This document shows positions 1 to 9,403 of a DNA stretch of 64,000 bases, in pieces. Numbering within the stretch: position 1 is the stretch's first letter; the number at the start of each line of letters is the position of its first letter. Below the pieces are notes generated by a model. That model saw only the letters and a program-made list of their open reading frames with translations, was not told the origin of the DNA and did no database searches. Source of the stretch: Lachnospiraceae bacterium (lineage in GTDB: Bacteria > Bacillota > Clostridia > Lachnospirales > Lachnospiraceae); contig JAHZFJ010000008.1 in NCBI GenBank assembly GCA_019421365.1, forward strand, positions 1-64,000. The letters are read 5' to 3'. The translations under genes and the position numbers were made by a program.

Positions 1-5
1 CGAAA

Positions 6-44
6 AAATGTTGGAAGTATATTTTTCAACACACCCCAACATTT
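6..44. terminator. Weak hairpin at window edge
   Basis: A 9-bp stem (AAATGTTGG at 6-14 with CCAACATTT at 36-44) encloses a 21-nt loop and runs into an A/T-rich tail. It may terminate a gene that lies left of the window. There is no clean U-run, so this is tentative. Confidence 0.35.
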
Positions 45-63
45 ATTATAGAACCCACTAAAG

Positions 64-108
64 AAAAAGACTATATTCTTAGAGATTGTACAAGAATGTA
101 GTCTTTTT
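64..108. terminator. Bidirectional intrinsic terminator
   Basis: A long stem pairs 64-80 with 92-108 around an 11-nt loop. It starts with AAAAAG and ends with CTTTTT, so it has a U-tract on both strands. It lies 16 bases beyond the stop codon of the minus-strand exonuclease gene and can serve a plus-strand gene entering from the left. Confidence 0.75.
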
Positions 109-124
109 CGATAAGTAAGAAGTA

Positions 125-1297
125 TTATAATTTTAACAAGTGACTTAGGATATGAGAAACATATGAGTTAAGTTTTTCTGTATCCTGTAGAAATTCATCA
201 GTTACTTCTACGTAAGAAAACTTGTCATTATAATCAATCTTAAAGTGAGGGGTATAGAGTTCTTCGTATTGAGGTACAAATCTTCCTGTTTTCTTGCTAT
301 AGCAATTAGCAGCTTTGGCGCGAGTTCGAAAGTTCTTATCAACATAGAAAGCTACACTCTTATGAATGGCGGTGTCTTCTTTAGGGAGATAATAGTAATC
401 CTTATAATTGTCATAGAAAAACTTCAATTCGTTTTGATAAAGTTCGATTTTTAGAATGGCTTGATTACCAAAAGCGCTAAAATAAAGGGAATCAGTACCG
501 TAACTAACACCTTGAGGAAGTGCCGAGGTGAGCGTGAAATGAATCACTAGTTGATCTTTTTCTATTGATGTATTAAAGTTTTGATAGCTGTCATTAAATA
601 GATCTCGGTAAGCAAGAATCTGTGTAAGTGGTAACATACCTTGTACATCTTCTTCATTATGTAGAAGAAGTTGTTGAAGCAATATAGAAGAATCAGAAGA
701 GGTGGTTGTACCTTTATTACCAGAATGAATACGAGCTTCCAGGTTCTTAACTGGTGATACTTCATGGTTGCGATCTTTTAGTTGTTCAAGTTTTTTCATA
801 CCAAGAAAATTAGCATATACTTGAATTAATTCACCACCCGAGAAGGTATCATTTCTTGGAATACGCAAGAATTGTTCTATTGTCTTTTGCTTGAAATTAT
901 CTAATTTGAATAATTTCTTATAAGGCAATAATTTCTTATATATATCATAACTCTCTATACCATCAAAGGTATAGTCTAGTCCGATCTTAGTGCATTTCTT
1001 TTGAATATAGGGTATATCAAAACCCTCACCATTAAAGTGTAATAATACTTTGTAATCTTTAATGAAATCAAAAAAGGAATGAAGAATCATTTTCTCACTT
1101 GTATTGTCATCTGCAAACCACTGAATTAGATTCCATGAATGATCTTTATAGTAAGCACAACCAATTAAGTATAATATTGTGTTATTTGGTGAAAATCCAG
1201 TCGTTTCAATATCGAAGAATACCATATCTTCATAAGGTATCTGGTTATGGAATAAATAAACAGATGAGGTAGAGAGTTTTTTCTCAATTGTTATCAT
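125..1297 (-). CDS. YprB-like RNase H-fold 3'-5' exonuclease
   Basis: This 390-residue protein looks like a DEDD-type nuclease of the RNase_H_2/YprB family. The first acidic pair is in FFDIETTGF (Asp29, Glu31). A second acidic site follows in HFNGEGFDIPYI near residue 95, and a HNEEDV segment near residue 215 would supply the last acidic residue. The C-terminal third (about 250-390) has no domain that I recognise. The start is supported by AGGAGG seven bases upstream. The gene is alone on its strand and ends at a strong bidirectional terminator. The substrate (DNA or RNA) cannot be told from sequence. Family assignment is fairly sure; function is inferred. Confidence 0.8.
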   Translation of the reverse strand: MITIEKKLSTSSVYLFHNQIPYEDMVFFDIETTGFSPNNTILYLIGCAYYKDHSWNLIQWFADDNTSEKMILHSFFDFIKDYKVLLHFNGEGFDIPYIQKKCTKIGLDYTFDGIESYDIYKKLLPYKKLFKLDNFKQKTIEQFLRIPRNDTFSGGELIQVYANFLGMKKLEQLKDRNHEVSPVKNLEARIHSGNKGTTTSSDSSILLQQLLLHNEEDVQGMLPLTQILAYRDLFNDSYQNFNTSIEKDQLVIHFTLTSALPQGVSYGTDSLYFSAFGNQAILKIELYQNELKFFYDNYKDYYYLPKEDTAIHKSVAFYVDKNFRTRAKAANCYSKKTGRFVPQYEELYTPHFKIDYNDKFSYVEVTDEFLQDTEKLNSYVSHILSHLLKL

Positions 1298-1486
1298 AGG
1301 TCCTCCTATTTCTATAATAGTAACGTTTTAAGCAGTTTTTATCTTTAAAAGATTATATCAAGGTTTGATACTTATAGCAAGTATGATCAAAGCTTCAAAA
1401 GCATTCAGACTAGGATTTTCATGTAATTTATGTTAAAATAATTTTATGGCTATTAAGCTATTATTTTACAGGAAAGAGGAAAGACT

Positions 1487-2398
1487 ATGTTTAGTATTAA
1501 TATTTTTGGCTTTGATTTTTATTATATATTCTATACTTTCTTATTGTATAGTTTATTTGGTTGGGTATATGAATCTTGTTTGGTATCTGTTAAACGAAAA
1601 TCTCTCGTTAATCGAGGTTTCTTGAATGGACCTATTATTCCTATATATGGTGCAGGTGCGGTTTTAATATGTATTATTCTAGACCCTGTATCAAAGAATC
1701 TATTATTGGTTTTCCTAGGTGGAATGGTATTAGCAACCGTATTAGAGTTTGTAACTTCATATGCGATGGAGAAATTATTTCATGCTAAGTGGTGGGACTA
1801 TAGTAATTATAGATATAATATACAAGGTAGGATATGTCCTATAGTATCTTTATTCTGGGGTGTGTTATCGGTACTTATGACTGTATTCTTAAAGCCGTTA
1901 TCGAATTCCTTGATACATAGGATTCCTCGAAGAGTTGGTGAAATTCTTGCGCTAATTATCATGTTGATTATATTTGTCGATTTAGTTTCAACGGTTATTT
2001 CTACTTTAAAACTGAATCAAAAACTTACCAATATGCGTTTGTTAAGAGAAGAATTTGTGACATATATGGAGAAAAGCAAACTATATGCGTCAAAAGAAGA
2101 ACTGCGTAAAAAACTTGAGAGTAGCAATATTGCAGAATTTTTAGAGAATCTGCGAGATCGTTTGGAAGAGACAAAGGGTAGTAAAGAGCATAACGGTCGA
2201 TATACTGAAATCGAAGAAAAGATACGTACATGGAAAGAAAAATACTCTAAAAATTCCGATCATGTACATATTATTCAGCGTCGTTTGTTGAAGGCATTCC
2301 CTAATATGAAATCGACGAATAATGAATTTATGTTAACAGATTTACGTGGATATTTACGTGAGAAAAGAGAAAACAAAAAGAATAAAAAATGTGATTAG
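1487..2398 (+). CDS. ABC_trans_CmpB-like integral membrane protein
   Basis: A 303-residue membrane protein. The N-terminal half contains about five hydrophobic segments and the family hallmark FGWVYESC (about residues 23-30), followed by NRGFLNGPIIPIYG. This matches the family described as putative ABC-transporter permease CmpB (DUF1113), which is very common in Lachnospiraceae. The C-terminal 120 residues are charged, probably helical and cytoplasmic (REEFVTYMEKSKLY onward, ending REKRENKKNKKCD). The start has a GGAAAGAGGAAAG Shine-Dalgarno stretch. No partner ATPase is adjacent, so a transport role is not supported here. It sits 71 bases before the cardiolipin synthase gene and may be co-transcribed. 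Confidence 0.75.
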   Translation: MFSINIFGFDFYYIFYTFLLYSLFGWVYESCLVSVKRKSLVNRGFLNGPIIPIYGAGAVLICIILDPVSKNLLLVFLGGMVLATVLEFVTSYAMEKLFHAKWWDYSNYRYNIQGRICPIVSLFWGVLSVLMTVFLKPLSNSLIHRIPRRVGEILALIIMLIIFVDLVSTVISTLKLNQKLTNMRLLREEFVTYMEKSKLYASKEELRKKLESSNIAEFLENLRDRLEETKGSKEHNGRYTEIEEKIRTWKEKYSKNSDHVHIIQRRLLKAFPNMKSTNNEFMLTDLRGYLREKRENKKNKKCD

Positions 2399-2469
2399 TT
2401 ATATAATTCTAGGGGATATTATATAGTTAAGTTTAGGGATTAATCCGTATAATGGTGGGAGATTAGAGT

Positions 2470-4023
2470 ATGAAGATTAATGAGATTAAAGGAAAGTGTA
2501 AGAGCCACCTTAGTGGTTTCTTACGAGGTGGTTTGGTTGGTGTACTAGTATTTCTGCAATTCTCGGTACTTATAGGGCTATCCTTCTGGTTAAGGAGTTT
2601 CACCGTATATTTTTATGTAATACTTGAAATACTTAGTTTTTTAGTGGTAATAGCGCTTATGAATGACAATAGATGTCCGTCATTTAAGATTGCATGGATA
2701 TGTATTGTATTATTATTTCCGATTTCCGGGCATGTTATGTTTGCGCTTTGGGGAAAGTCCACGGCTAACAAGGGACTAACGAATAAGATTAGGGCTAAGA
2801 TTGTAAGGGGAAACTCATTTTTTGATTTCGATGATACAATATTAAAAGAAATTCGAGAAGATTACAAAGAGATTGAACGAGTTTCCAATTATATGGTATC
2901 AGAAGGCTTCCCGATATTTAAAAACAATAAGATAACCTATTACCCTATGGGCGAAGATACATTTGATGCAATGTTTGATGATATCCGCGGTGCAAAGAAG
3001 TTTGTTCTTATCGATTTCTTCATTGTTGCCGAAGGTGGATTATGGGATGAGCTCCATTCCATCCTACTTGAAAAGATAAAAGAAGGTGTTGAAGTTAAGT
3101 TCCTATATGATGATTTTGGAGCGATGATTCGAACACCGAAGAATTTTAAGAAAATGCTTGAGAGCGAAGGAATCCAAGTGCGTGTATTTAATCCAATCCA
3201 CAAATATACGGATAAATTGTTTATGAATTATCGTTCTCATCAGAAAATAGTTGTGATAGATGGGAATATTGGTTATACTGGTGGTATGAATATTGCTGAC
3301 GAGTATGCGAACTTGATAGAAAGATTTGGTGTTTGGAAAGACACTGCAGTTCGTGTATTCGGTGAAGCAGTATGGGGGCTAACAGTAACATTTCTACAGA
3401 TGTGGGAAGTTGCTAGTATAGGAGAATATCTAGATTATTCGATTTATAAACCAACTATCGAGTTCGAGGCAAATCAGACTTTTGCTTGCGTCATCTCAGA
3501 TGGACCAGTGAATAATCCGAGTAATCCAATTGAAAACATATATAAGCAAATTATACATTATGCGAATGATTACCTATACATCTCAACACCATATCTTATT
3601 ATTGAGGAAGATATGCAACTGGCACTTATTATGGCAGCAAGAAGCGGTGTTGATGTTAGAATTATTACACCATTCATACCAGATAAGAAACATGTTAAGA
3701 TTCTTACGAATTACAATTATGGTGTCTTATTGGCGAATGGTATTAAGATCTACGAATATACACCTGGATTTATCCATGCAAAATCCATAATTAATGAAAA
3801 TTGTGGCGTTGTAGGTACAATTAACATGGATTATCGAAGTTTCTATCTTCATTATGAGTGTGGTGTCTTTATGGCAGAGAAAAAGATAATTGGGGATATT
3901 AAAGATGACTTTACTATGACTTTAAAACAGTGTAGAGAGGTAACTTACGCAGAGTGGAAGAGTCGGCCATTGGGACTTAAGATTTATCAGAGCATTCTGA
4001 ATATCTTCTCAACCCAGATGTGA
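2470..4023 (+). CDS. cls: Cardiolipin synthase
   Basis: A 517-residue phospholipase-D-superfamily enzyme that joins two phosphatidylglycerol molecules into cardiolipin at the membrane. Two or three hydrophobic segments cover roughly residues 15-100. Two HKD motifs are visible: [16 protein letters not shown] at about 257 and [17 protein letters not shown] at about 436, and both keep the His, Lys and downstream Asn/Asp. The length matches bacterial Cls. The start follows GGGAG. The next gene, nfo, begins 55 bases downstream on the same strand. pgsA, which makes the precursor, is elsewhere in the window (48717). Confidence 0.93.
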   Translation: MKINEIKGKCKSHLSGFLRGGLVGVLVFLQFSVLIGLSFWLRSFTVYFYVILEILSFLVVIALMNDNRCPSFKIAWICIVLLFPISGHVMFALWGKSTANKGLTNKIRAKIVRGNSFFDFDDTILKEIREDYKEIERVSNYMVSEGFPIFKNNKITYYPMGEDTFDAMFDDIRGAKKFVLIDFFIVAEGGLWDELHSILLEKIKEGVEVKFLYDDFGAMIRTPKNFKKMLESEGIQVRVFNPIHKYTDKLFMNYRSHQKIVVIDGNIGYTGGMNIADEYANLIERFGVWKDTAVRVFGEAVWGLTVTFLQMWEVASIGEYLDYSIYKPTIEFEANQTFACVISDGPVNNPSNPIENIYKQIIHYANDYLYISTPYLIIEEDMQLALIMAARSGVDVRIITPFIPDKKHVKILTNYNYGVLLANGIKIYEYTPGFIHAKSIINENCGVVGTINMDYRSFYLHYECGVFMAEKKIIGDIKDDFTMTLKQCREVTYAEWKSRPLGLKIYQSILNIFSTQM

Positions 4024-4078
4024 TTCGATTCAAAATGTACTAATTGACAAACAGAAAGGCAATAAGTTAGGTGTAAAT

Positions 4079-5002
4079 ATGAATGAGTATCAATTAAAAA
4101 TAGGTTCCCATGTGGGAATGAGTGGTAAAGAGATGTTTCTTGGATCAGTAAAGGAAGCAGTATCGTATGGTGCGAATACTTTAATGGTTTATACAGGAGC
4201 ACCTCAGAATACAAGAAGAAAAGATGTAAGTGAGTTGAATATAGAGGCAGGGCGTGCGTATATGAAGGAGCATGGATTACAGGATCTAATTATTCATGCA
4301 CCATATATCATTAACCTTGGAAATAGCGTTAAACCAGAAACATTTGAATTAGCTGTTGAATTTTTAGCAGTAGAATTAGAAAGAACAAAAGCTATGGGTA
4401 GTAAAATCCTAGTTCTTCACCCAGGTGCACATGTTGGAGCAGGGGAAGATATAGGCACTAGTCAAATAGTAAAAGGTTTGAACGAGGTTCTTACGAGTGA
4501 TACAGATGTGTATGTTACCTTAGAAGCAATGGCAGGTAAGGGAAGTGAGATTGGACGTAACTTTGAGGAACTTGCACGTATTTATGATGGAGTTCATCAT
4601 AATGACAAACTTAGAGTATGTTTTGATACTTGTCATGTACATGATAGTGGATATGATATTGTTAATGATTTTGATGGTGTAATAGAACAGTTTGACAAAG
4701 TTCTTGGAAAAGATCAGATTGCAGTATTCCATATCAATGATAGCAAGAATCCAAGAGGTGCAGGAAAAGATCGACATGAAAATATTGGATTCGGACATAT
4801 TGGCTTTGATGCAATTCATAGAGTTGTATACCATCCAGATTTCGAGTCAATTCCTAAGATTTTAGAGACTCCATATATACCATCAGTTGAGGATCCGAAG
4901 AAGACATATGCACCTTATAAATATGAAATAGCTATGTTAAGAAATCATGATTTTAATCCCAAACTAAAAGAGGAAATTTTAGCTGCTAAAAGTAGGAAAT
5001 AA
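4079..5002 (+). CDS. nfo: Deoxyribonuclease IV (AP endonuclease)
   Basis: A 307-residue TIM-barrel enzyme of the AP endonuclease 2 family. It cleaves DNA 5' to abasic sites in base excision repair. Family landmarks in order: IGSHVGMSG near the start, [90 protein letters not shown]. These contain the His, Glu and Asp residues that bind the three zinc ions. It is slightly longer than the E. coli enzyme (about 285). The likely ribosome binding site is AGGTG, about seven bases upstream. The small zinc-ribbon gene follows after 34 bases. Confidence 0.95.
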   Translation: MNEYQLKIGSHVGMSGKEMFLGSVKEAVSYGANTLMVYTGAPQNTRRKDVSELNIEAGRAYMKEHGLQDLIIHAPYIINLGNSVKPETFELAVEFLAVELERTKAMGSKILVLHPGAHVGAGEDIGTSQIVKGLNEVLTSDTDVYVTLEAMAGKGSEIGRNFEELARIYDGVHHNDKLRVCFDTCHVHDSGYDIVNDFDGVIEQFDKVLGKDQIAVFHINDSKNPRGAGKDRHENIGFGHIGFDAIHRVVYHPDFESIPKILETPYIPSVEDPKKTYAPYKYEIAMLRNHDFNPKLKEEILAAKSRK

Positions 5003-5036
5003 AAGAAGTTATAACAATAGACCTAAGGAGGTACTC

Positions 5037-5282
5037 ATGTATACGAATATATGTAAGCATTGCAGAAAAGTATTCAAATCAAGGATAAAGCAGTATACAT
5101 GTGGAGATTGTGAGCAAACGGATAATCTTTTCTTTGATGGGATTTATGATTATTTGAAGAAATATCCTAATAGCAATGCACTTCAGATTTCAGAAGCACT
5201 AGGGATATCTCCATATGAAGTGATTCAGTATATGAGTGAGGGGCGCCTCTCTGTCTCTAAAGGACGATTTGAAAAGTTATAA
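5037..5282 (+). CDS. Small zinc-ribbon protein, YvyF-like
   Basis: An 81-residue protein with CKHC near residues 7-10 and CGDC near 22-25, which form a likely zinc ribbon. A helical segment follows (FFDGIYDYLKKYPN), then a helix-turn-helix-like stretch (ISEALGISPYEVIQYMSEGRL). This layout resembles the short flagellar-operon protein family that includes B. subtilis YvyF, but no flagellar genes are nearby, so a motility role is not implied. AAGGAGG precedes the start. It is probably co-transcribed with nfo and ends at a strong terminator. Confidence 0.65.
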   Translation: MYTNICKHCRKVFKSRIKQYTCGDCEQTDNLFFDGIYDYLKKYPNSNALQISEALGISPYEVIQYMSEGRLSVSKGRFEKL

Positions 5283-5312
5283 GTTTTATGAATGTTAAAA
5301 GTTGATAAACAC

Positions 5313-5351
5313 AAAGGAGCCGTTGCAATTATTATTAGCAACGGCTCCTTT
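5313..5351. terminator. Bidirectional intrinsic terminator
   Basis: A perfect 14-bp stem pairs AAAGGAGCCGTTGC (5313-5326) with its complement at 5338-5351 around an 11-nt A/T loop. It separates the convergent nfo operon and GH9 gene and can serve both strands. Confidence 0.85.
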
Positions 5352-5360
5352 GATTTAAAG

Positions 5361-6950
5361 TTACATGAATTCTGCAAGTAAGTAAATTAGTGGGGAATTC
5401 CAATATATTGTGATTTCGTTTGTAGAATAACTATCATAGTGATCTACATAACATTTGGCAGGCGGCATGCCAGTAAGAGCAGCGATTGCTTGCGGATCGT
5501 GTAAACCATCATCTGGTCCACCTACCAGCATTCCAGGCATTGGCTTTTTCTTAGCGACACTTGGTCTATGGTGAGGGTTATTGGGACTTGTGGTTCCATG
5601 TCCAGTTACATAAGAAATCGCCATTGGATTCTTACCTAATAGATAGTCAAGATGAGATTTAGCAGCAAATAGATAAGCTTTATCCTTAGTTAGATGGTAA
5701 GAATCTAATAATGCCATTCCATTATTCGCTACGACCATATTACTTCCCCAAACAAATTTAGAGCCAAGAGATATACCATAACCATCGTTTAGCGATGTAT
5801 CTAACAATTGTTTACCATATTCCTTCATAGAAGTCGTTATCTTATCTGCAACTTCATGATCAATTGGAAAGTTTGTTGTAAGATAAGCTCTGTTGCCAAA
5901 ACTTCCTACGTCTTCCCAACCATAACCGTGCCATACTCTATCAGTTACAAGTTTCTTAAATGCGTCATGGTACTGCGTTTTACCAGTCAATTTATACATC
6001 TCAGCGGCCGCCCAGTATATTTCATCGGTAACAGTGCTATCGGCATATTCGCCAGTAACGATTCCTTCAGGATTTCTAAAGCCGTCTGATATAGGTAAGT
6101 TCTCTAAAGCTTCCCAAGCTTTCCCTGCAGCAAGATAGCAGGCCTTACAAAAGTCTTTATCATAGTTTGTATAAAAAGGAATTGCAAGTGCTAGACATGC
6201 TACAAAAGTAGCGGTAGCCGTAACTGAGATAGGAGAGACTATTAGTTCATCCACCTCCTCTTGCGGCATAACAAACCCTGGAAAGGTGGCACATGTAACC
6301 TTATGATATACACCTCCTGTATCAGGATCTTGCATCTTTAACATGAAGTCTAGTTCATAACGAACTTCACATAGTAAATCAGGTACCATAGAGTTACTTT
6401 CTGGTATATTAAAGTTCCGTTCAAAAGCATTACAATTACATTCATATGCATAAAGTAGATCAGCCACTGTAACAGCTGCAGCAACGATGTAGCGCCCATA
6501 ATCACCAGCATCATGCCAACCGCCCGTTACGTCAATCTTTTTATTAGTGCCATAAATAGTCGCAAGCGAAGTATGACAAGCAGGATGAGAATATATGCTA
6601 CCAAGTTCCTTTGAAACCTCTAGGCCACAGCGCTGTAGATAATACATACGGAAGAGATCTTTCAGAATTGGCTTATATACATCTTGATCGATGACAAAAG
6701 GATAGGATACTCCATAACTATCCATTCTAACTTGGTATGTACCTGGAGCGGTTACAGAAGAAAAATCACCAAGAACAATCGTCTCATCTGATGAAGCATT
6801 GTATACAGGACTTGATACAAACGAAGTGTAGACTTCCTTTCCGGTATGTGAATCAATTACTGAGAAGGAAGTACTTGTTACATTACGGAATACGGCTACC
6901 TTTTTATCTTTGCATCGATATCCGATTTGGTTAGTAATAATTGATATCAT
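5361..6950 (-). CDS. Glycoside hydrolase family 9, cytosolic type
   Basis: A 529-residue GH9 protein. Residues about 1-85 form the Ig-like CelD_N domain (starts ITNQIGYRCKDKKVAVFRN, ends near YPFVIDQDVY). The catalytic (alpha/alpha)6 domain follows, with the nucleophile/base aspartates in GGWHDAGDYGRY and the acid glutamate in STNEITIYWN close to the C-terminus, plus NPHHRPS. There is no signal peptide, dockerin or carbohydrate-binding module; the protein begins MISIITNQIGY. It therefore probably acts in the cytosol on imported oligosaccharides (cellodextrinase or exo-glucosidase-like) and not on cellulose outside. AAGGGGG precedes the start. The gene stands alone between a terminator and secDF. 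Confidence 0.88.
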   Translation of the reverse strand: MISIITNQIGYRCKDKKVAVFRNVTSTSFSVIDSHTGKEVYTSFVSSPVYNASSDETIVLGDFSSVTAPGTYQVRMDSYGVSYPFVIDQDVYKPILKDLFRMYYLQRCGLEVSKELGSIYSHPACHTSLATIYGTNKKIDVTGGWHDAGDYGRYIVAAAVTVADLLYAYECNCNAFERNFNIPESNSMVPDLLCEVRYELDFMLKMQDPDTGGVYHKVTCATFPGFVMPQEEVDELIVSPISVTATATFVACLALAIPFYTNYDKDFCKACYLAAGKAWEALENLPISDGFRNPEGIVTGEYADSTVTDEIYWAAAEMYKLTGKTQYHDAFKKLVTDRVWHGYGWEDVGSFGNRAYLTTNFPIDHEVADKITTSMKEYGKQLLDTSLNDGYGISLGSKFVWGSNMVVANNGMALLDSYHLTKDKAYLFAAKSHLDYLLGKNPMAISYVTGHGTTSPNNPHHRPSVAKKKPMPGMLVGGPDDGLHDPQAIAALTGMPPAKCYVDHYDSYSTNEITIYWNSPLIYLLAEFM

Positions 6951-7179
6951 CGTAAACCCCCTTGGATAATAGTTTAGCTATCTACATCATAACACAAAAA
7001 AGAAAAAAATGGAAATTCATTTATAGTAGTTAAGTTAGCAATTACTAACAGGATATAAGAGGAAACTTAGCGTTTTCTTAGCGAATGTTTAGAAATGGAT
7101 GTGTTAAAATTAATCTGCGATGCAATATGAGTCACATTTATGCGACATTACATACGTGATAAGAATGGAGGACATTAAG

Positions 7180-9345
7180 GTGAAGTCTAATAAGAGTAAA
7201 TTTATGATTCTTATAGGAATCATAGTCGCATTTGTTGCGATAGCAATTGTAGGAGTTGGCGATTCTGTCAAATCGGTACGAGAGATGCGATATGGAATAG
7301 ATATACGAGGAGGCGTGGAAGCAATTTTTGAGCCAGATGGTCTGGATCGTAAACCAACATCGTCGGAACTAGATTCTGCAAGAACTATTATAGAAGCTCG
7401 TTTGGATTCAAATAACATTTCCGATCGAGAAGTAACCATTGATAAAGATGGCGGATATATTATAGTAAGATTTCCTTGGAAATCAGGTGAGACGAGCTTC
7501 AATCCTGAAGAAGCGATTGCCGAATTAGGTGAAATGGCTAAATTAAGCTTCCGTGATCCTGATGGTAATATTCTTATTGAAGGTAAGAATATCATTAGTG
7601 CTGAACCGGGTCAGAACACTTCTGGCATAAGTACACAATATTATGTTGGTTTAACTTTCGACACAAAAGGTGCAGAATTGTTCGAGAAGGCAACCGGTGA
7701 TTTAATTGGTCAGAATATGGGAATCTACATGGATGACGAACTTATATCAAACCCAACTGTTAATTCTAAAATCTCTGGAGGTAAGGGTATAATTGATAAT
7801 ATGTCTTCATATAAAGAAGCCAAGGAATTAGCGGATAAGATTAACGCTGGTGCTTTGCCATTCTCTTTAAAGACAACTAATTTTAGTACAATAAGTCCTA
7901 CATTAGGAAATCAAGCATTACATATTATGGTGACAGCAGGTGCGGTAGCTTTTATAGTCATCTGTTTGTTCATGATTTATATGTATAAATTGCCTGGTGT
8001 TATAGCTTGTTTAACATTAGTTTTACAGATGACACTTCAATTATTGTCTGTATCAGTACCACAATATACATTAACCCTTACAGGTATTGCGGGTATCATT
8101 CTTTCATTAGGTATGGCGGTAGATACGAATATCATCATATCAGAGAGAATAGCAGATGAAATTAAGAAGGGTCTAACTGTACGAGCAGCAGTAAGAAATG
8201 GTTATAAGAATGCTTTCTCATCAGTTCTTGATGGTAACCTTACAACAGCAATTGTTGCTATTATTCTTATGATCTTTGGTTCAGGTTCCATGTTAAGTTT
8301 TGGATATACATTGTTGATGGGTATGATTTTTAACTTATTAGTGGGCGTAAGTGTTTCAAAGCATCTACTACTTGGAATACTAGAATTTAAAAAATATAAT
8401 AATGAGAAATTCTTTACAAGAAAGAAAGAGACAAAGACACGTCTATTTTATGAAAGTAGAAAGAAATTTGCTATATTATCTGGTTCTCTAATCTTAATTG
8501 GTATTATCTTTTGCTTTGTAAATGGTGTTAAGTTAGATACACAATTTACTGGTGGTGTTGTTTTAACATATACGGTTGATGGAGATGTGAATACAAGTGA
8601 TGTTGACAATGCAGTATCAAATACAACAGATAGGCCAGTCACTGTTCAAGTTTCTAGTGATAGACAAAGCAATGAGAAGCAAATCGTTATAACACTTGCT
8701 GGAAATGGTGGTATTTCACCAGAAGAGCAAAATGAAATTACAGATGCTTTGAGCACTTTTGATGCAACATTATCACAAACATATGCAGTGGAGCCATATA
8801 TTGGTGCCAAAGCGTTGAAAAATTCAGGAATAGCTATCTTATTATCTGTTGTATTTATTATTGTGTATGTATGGATTCGTTTCTCATCAATACATGGTTT
8901 GGCAGCAGGAATAACTGGAATGATAGCGTTGCTTCATGATGTATTAATCGTATTCTTTGCTTTTGTAGTTTTTAAAATTCCACTTAATGATTCATTTGTT
9001 GCAGTAACATTAACGATCATAGGGTATTCTATTAATGATACAATTGTAGTATATGACCGTATTCGAGAGAACGGAAAGATGAATTCTAAAATCAGTAAAA
9101 TTGCACTTGTTAATGAAAGTATTTCTCAGACATTTCGTAGATCCATCAATACGTCAGTGACAACTGGATTATGTGTATTAATTATATTACTTGCTTCCTA
9201 TATGTTCCACATAACATCCATAACAGAATTCGCTTTGCCTATGTTCTTTGGTATAATAAGTGGTTGCTATTCATCTGTTTGCATAGCGAGTATCGTATGG
9301 TGCATGTGGGAATTAAGAAAACAAAAGAAAGCTGTAATAAAATAG
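7180..9345 (+). CDS. secDF: SecDF fusion, protein translocase subunit
   Basis: About 721 residues; SecD and SecF are fused in one chain, as in many Firmicutes. It uses the proton gradient to help SecYEG export. The SecD half has the first membrane segment (FMILIGIIVAFVAIAIVG), the P1-type region (YGIDIRGGVEAIFEPDG), and a membrane block with SLGMAVDTNIIISERIADE. The SecF half begins near FAILSGSLILIGIIF and has FTGGVVLTY, IRFSSIHGLAAGITGMIALLHDVLI and SINDTIVVYDRIREN. An ATG at 7165 and one at 7120 are in frame, but GGAGG at 7167-7171 lies eight bases before the GTG at 7180, so I prefer GTG. Pyruvate kinase follows after 58 bases. Confidence 0.93.
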   Translation: MKSNKSKFMILIGIIVAFVAIAIVGVGDSVKSVREMRYGIDIRGGVEAIFEPDGLDRKPTSSELDSARTIIEARLDSNNISDREVTIDKDGGYIIVRFPWKSGETSFNPEEAIAELGEMAKLSFRDPDGNILIEGKNIISAEPGQNTSGISTQYYVGLTFDTKGAELFEKATGDLIGQNMGIYMDDELISNPTVNSKISGGKGIIDNMSSYKEAKELADKINAGALPFSLKTTNFSTISPTLGNQALHIMVTAGAVAFIVICLFMIYMYKLPGVIACLTLVLQMTLQLLSVSVPQYTLTLTGIAGIILSLGMAVDTNIIISERIADEIKKGLTVRAAVRNGYKNAFSSVLDGNLTTAIVAIILMIFGSGSMLSFGYTLLMGMIFNLLVGVSVSKHLLLGILEFKKYNNEKFFTRKKETKTRLFYESRKKFAILSGSLILIGIIFCFVNGVKLDTQFTGGVVLTYTVDGDVNTSDVDNAVSNTTDRPVTVQVSSDRQSNEKQIVITLAGNGGISPEEQNEITDALSTFDATLSQTYAVEPYIGAKALKNSGIAILLSVVFIIVYVWIRFSSIHGLAAGITGMIALLHDVLIVFFAFVVFKIPLNDSFVAVTLTIIGYSINDTIVVYDRIRENGKMNSKISKIALVNESISQTFRRSINTSVTTGLCVLIILLASYMFHITSITEFALPMFFGIISGCYSSVCIASIVWCMWELRKQKKAVIK

Positions 9346-9403
9346 TTACGAATAGTAAGGCTCAACTTATTAATTTCATATTTTAGCAGGGAGGCAAGGC
9401 ATC

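Noticed and set aside
7110..7595. Minus-strand open frame over the secDF start
   Set aside because: Antisense shadow; secDF reading and GGAGG-GTG start are clear.
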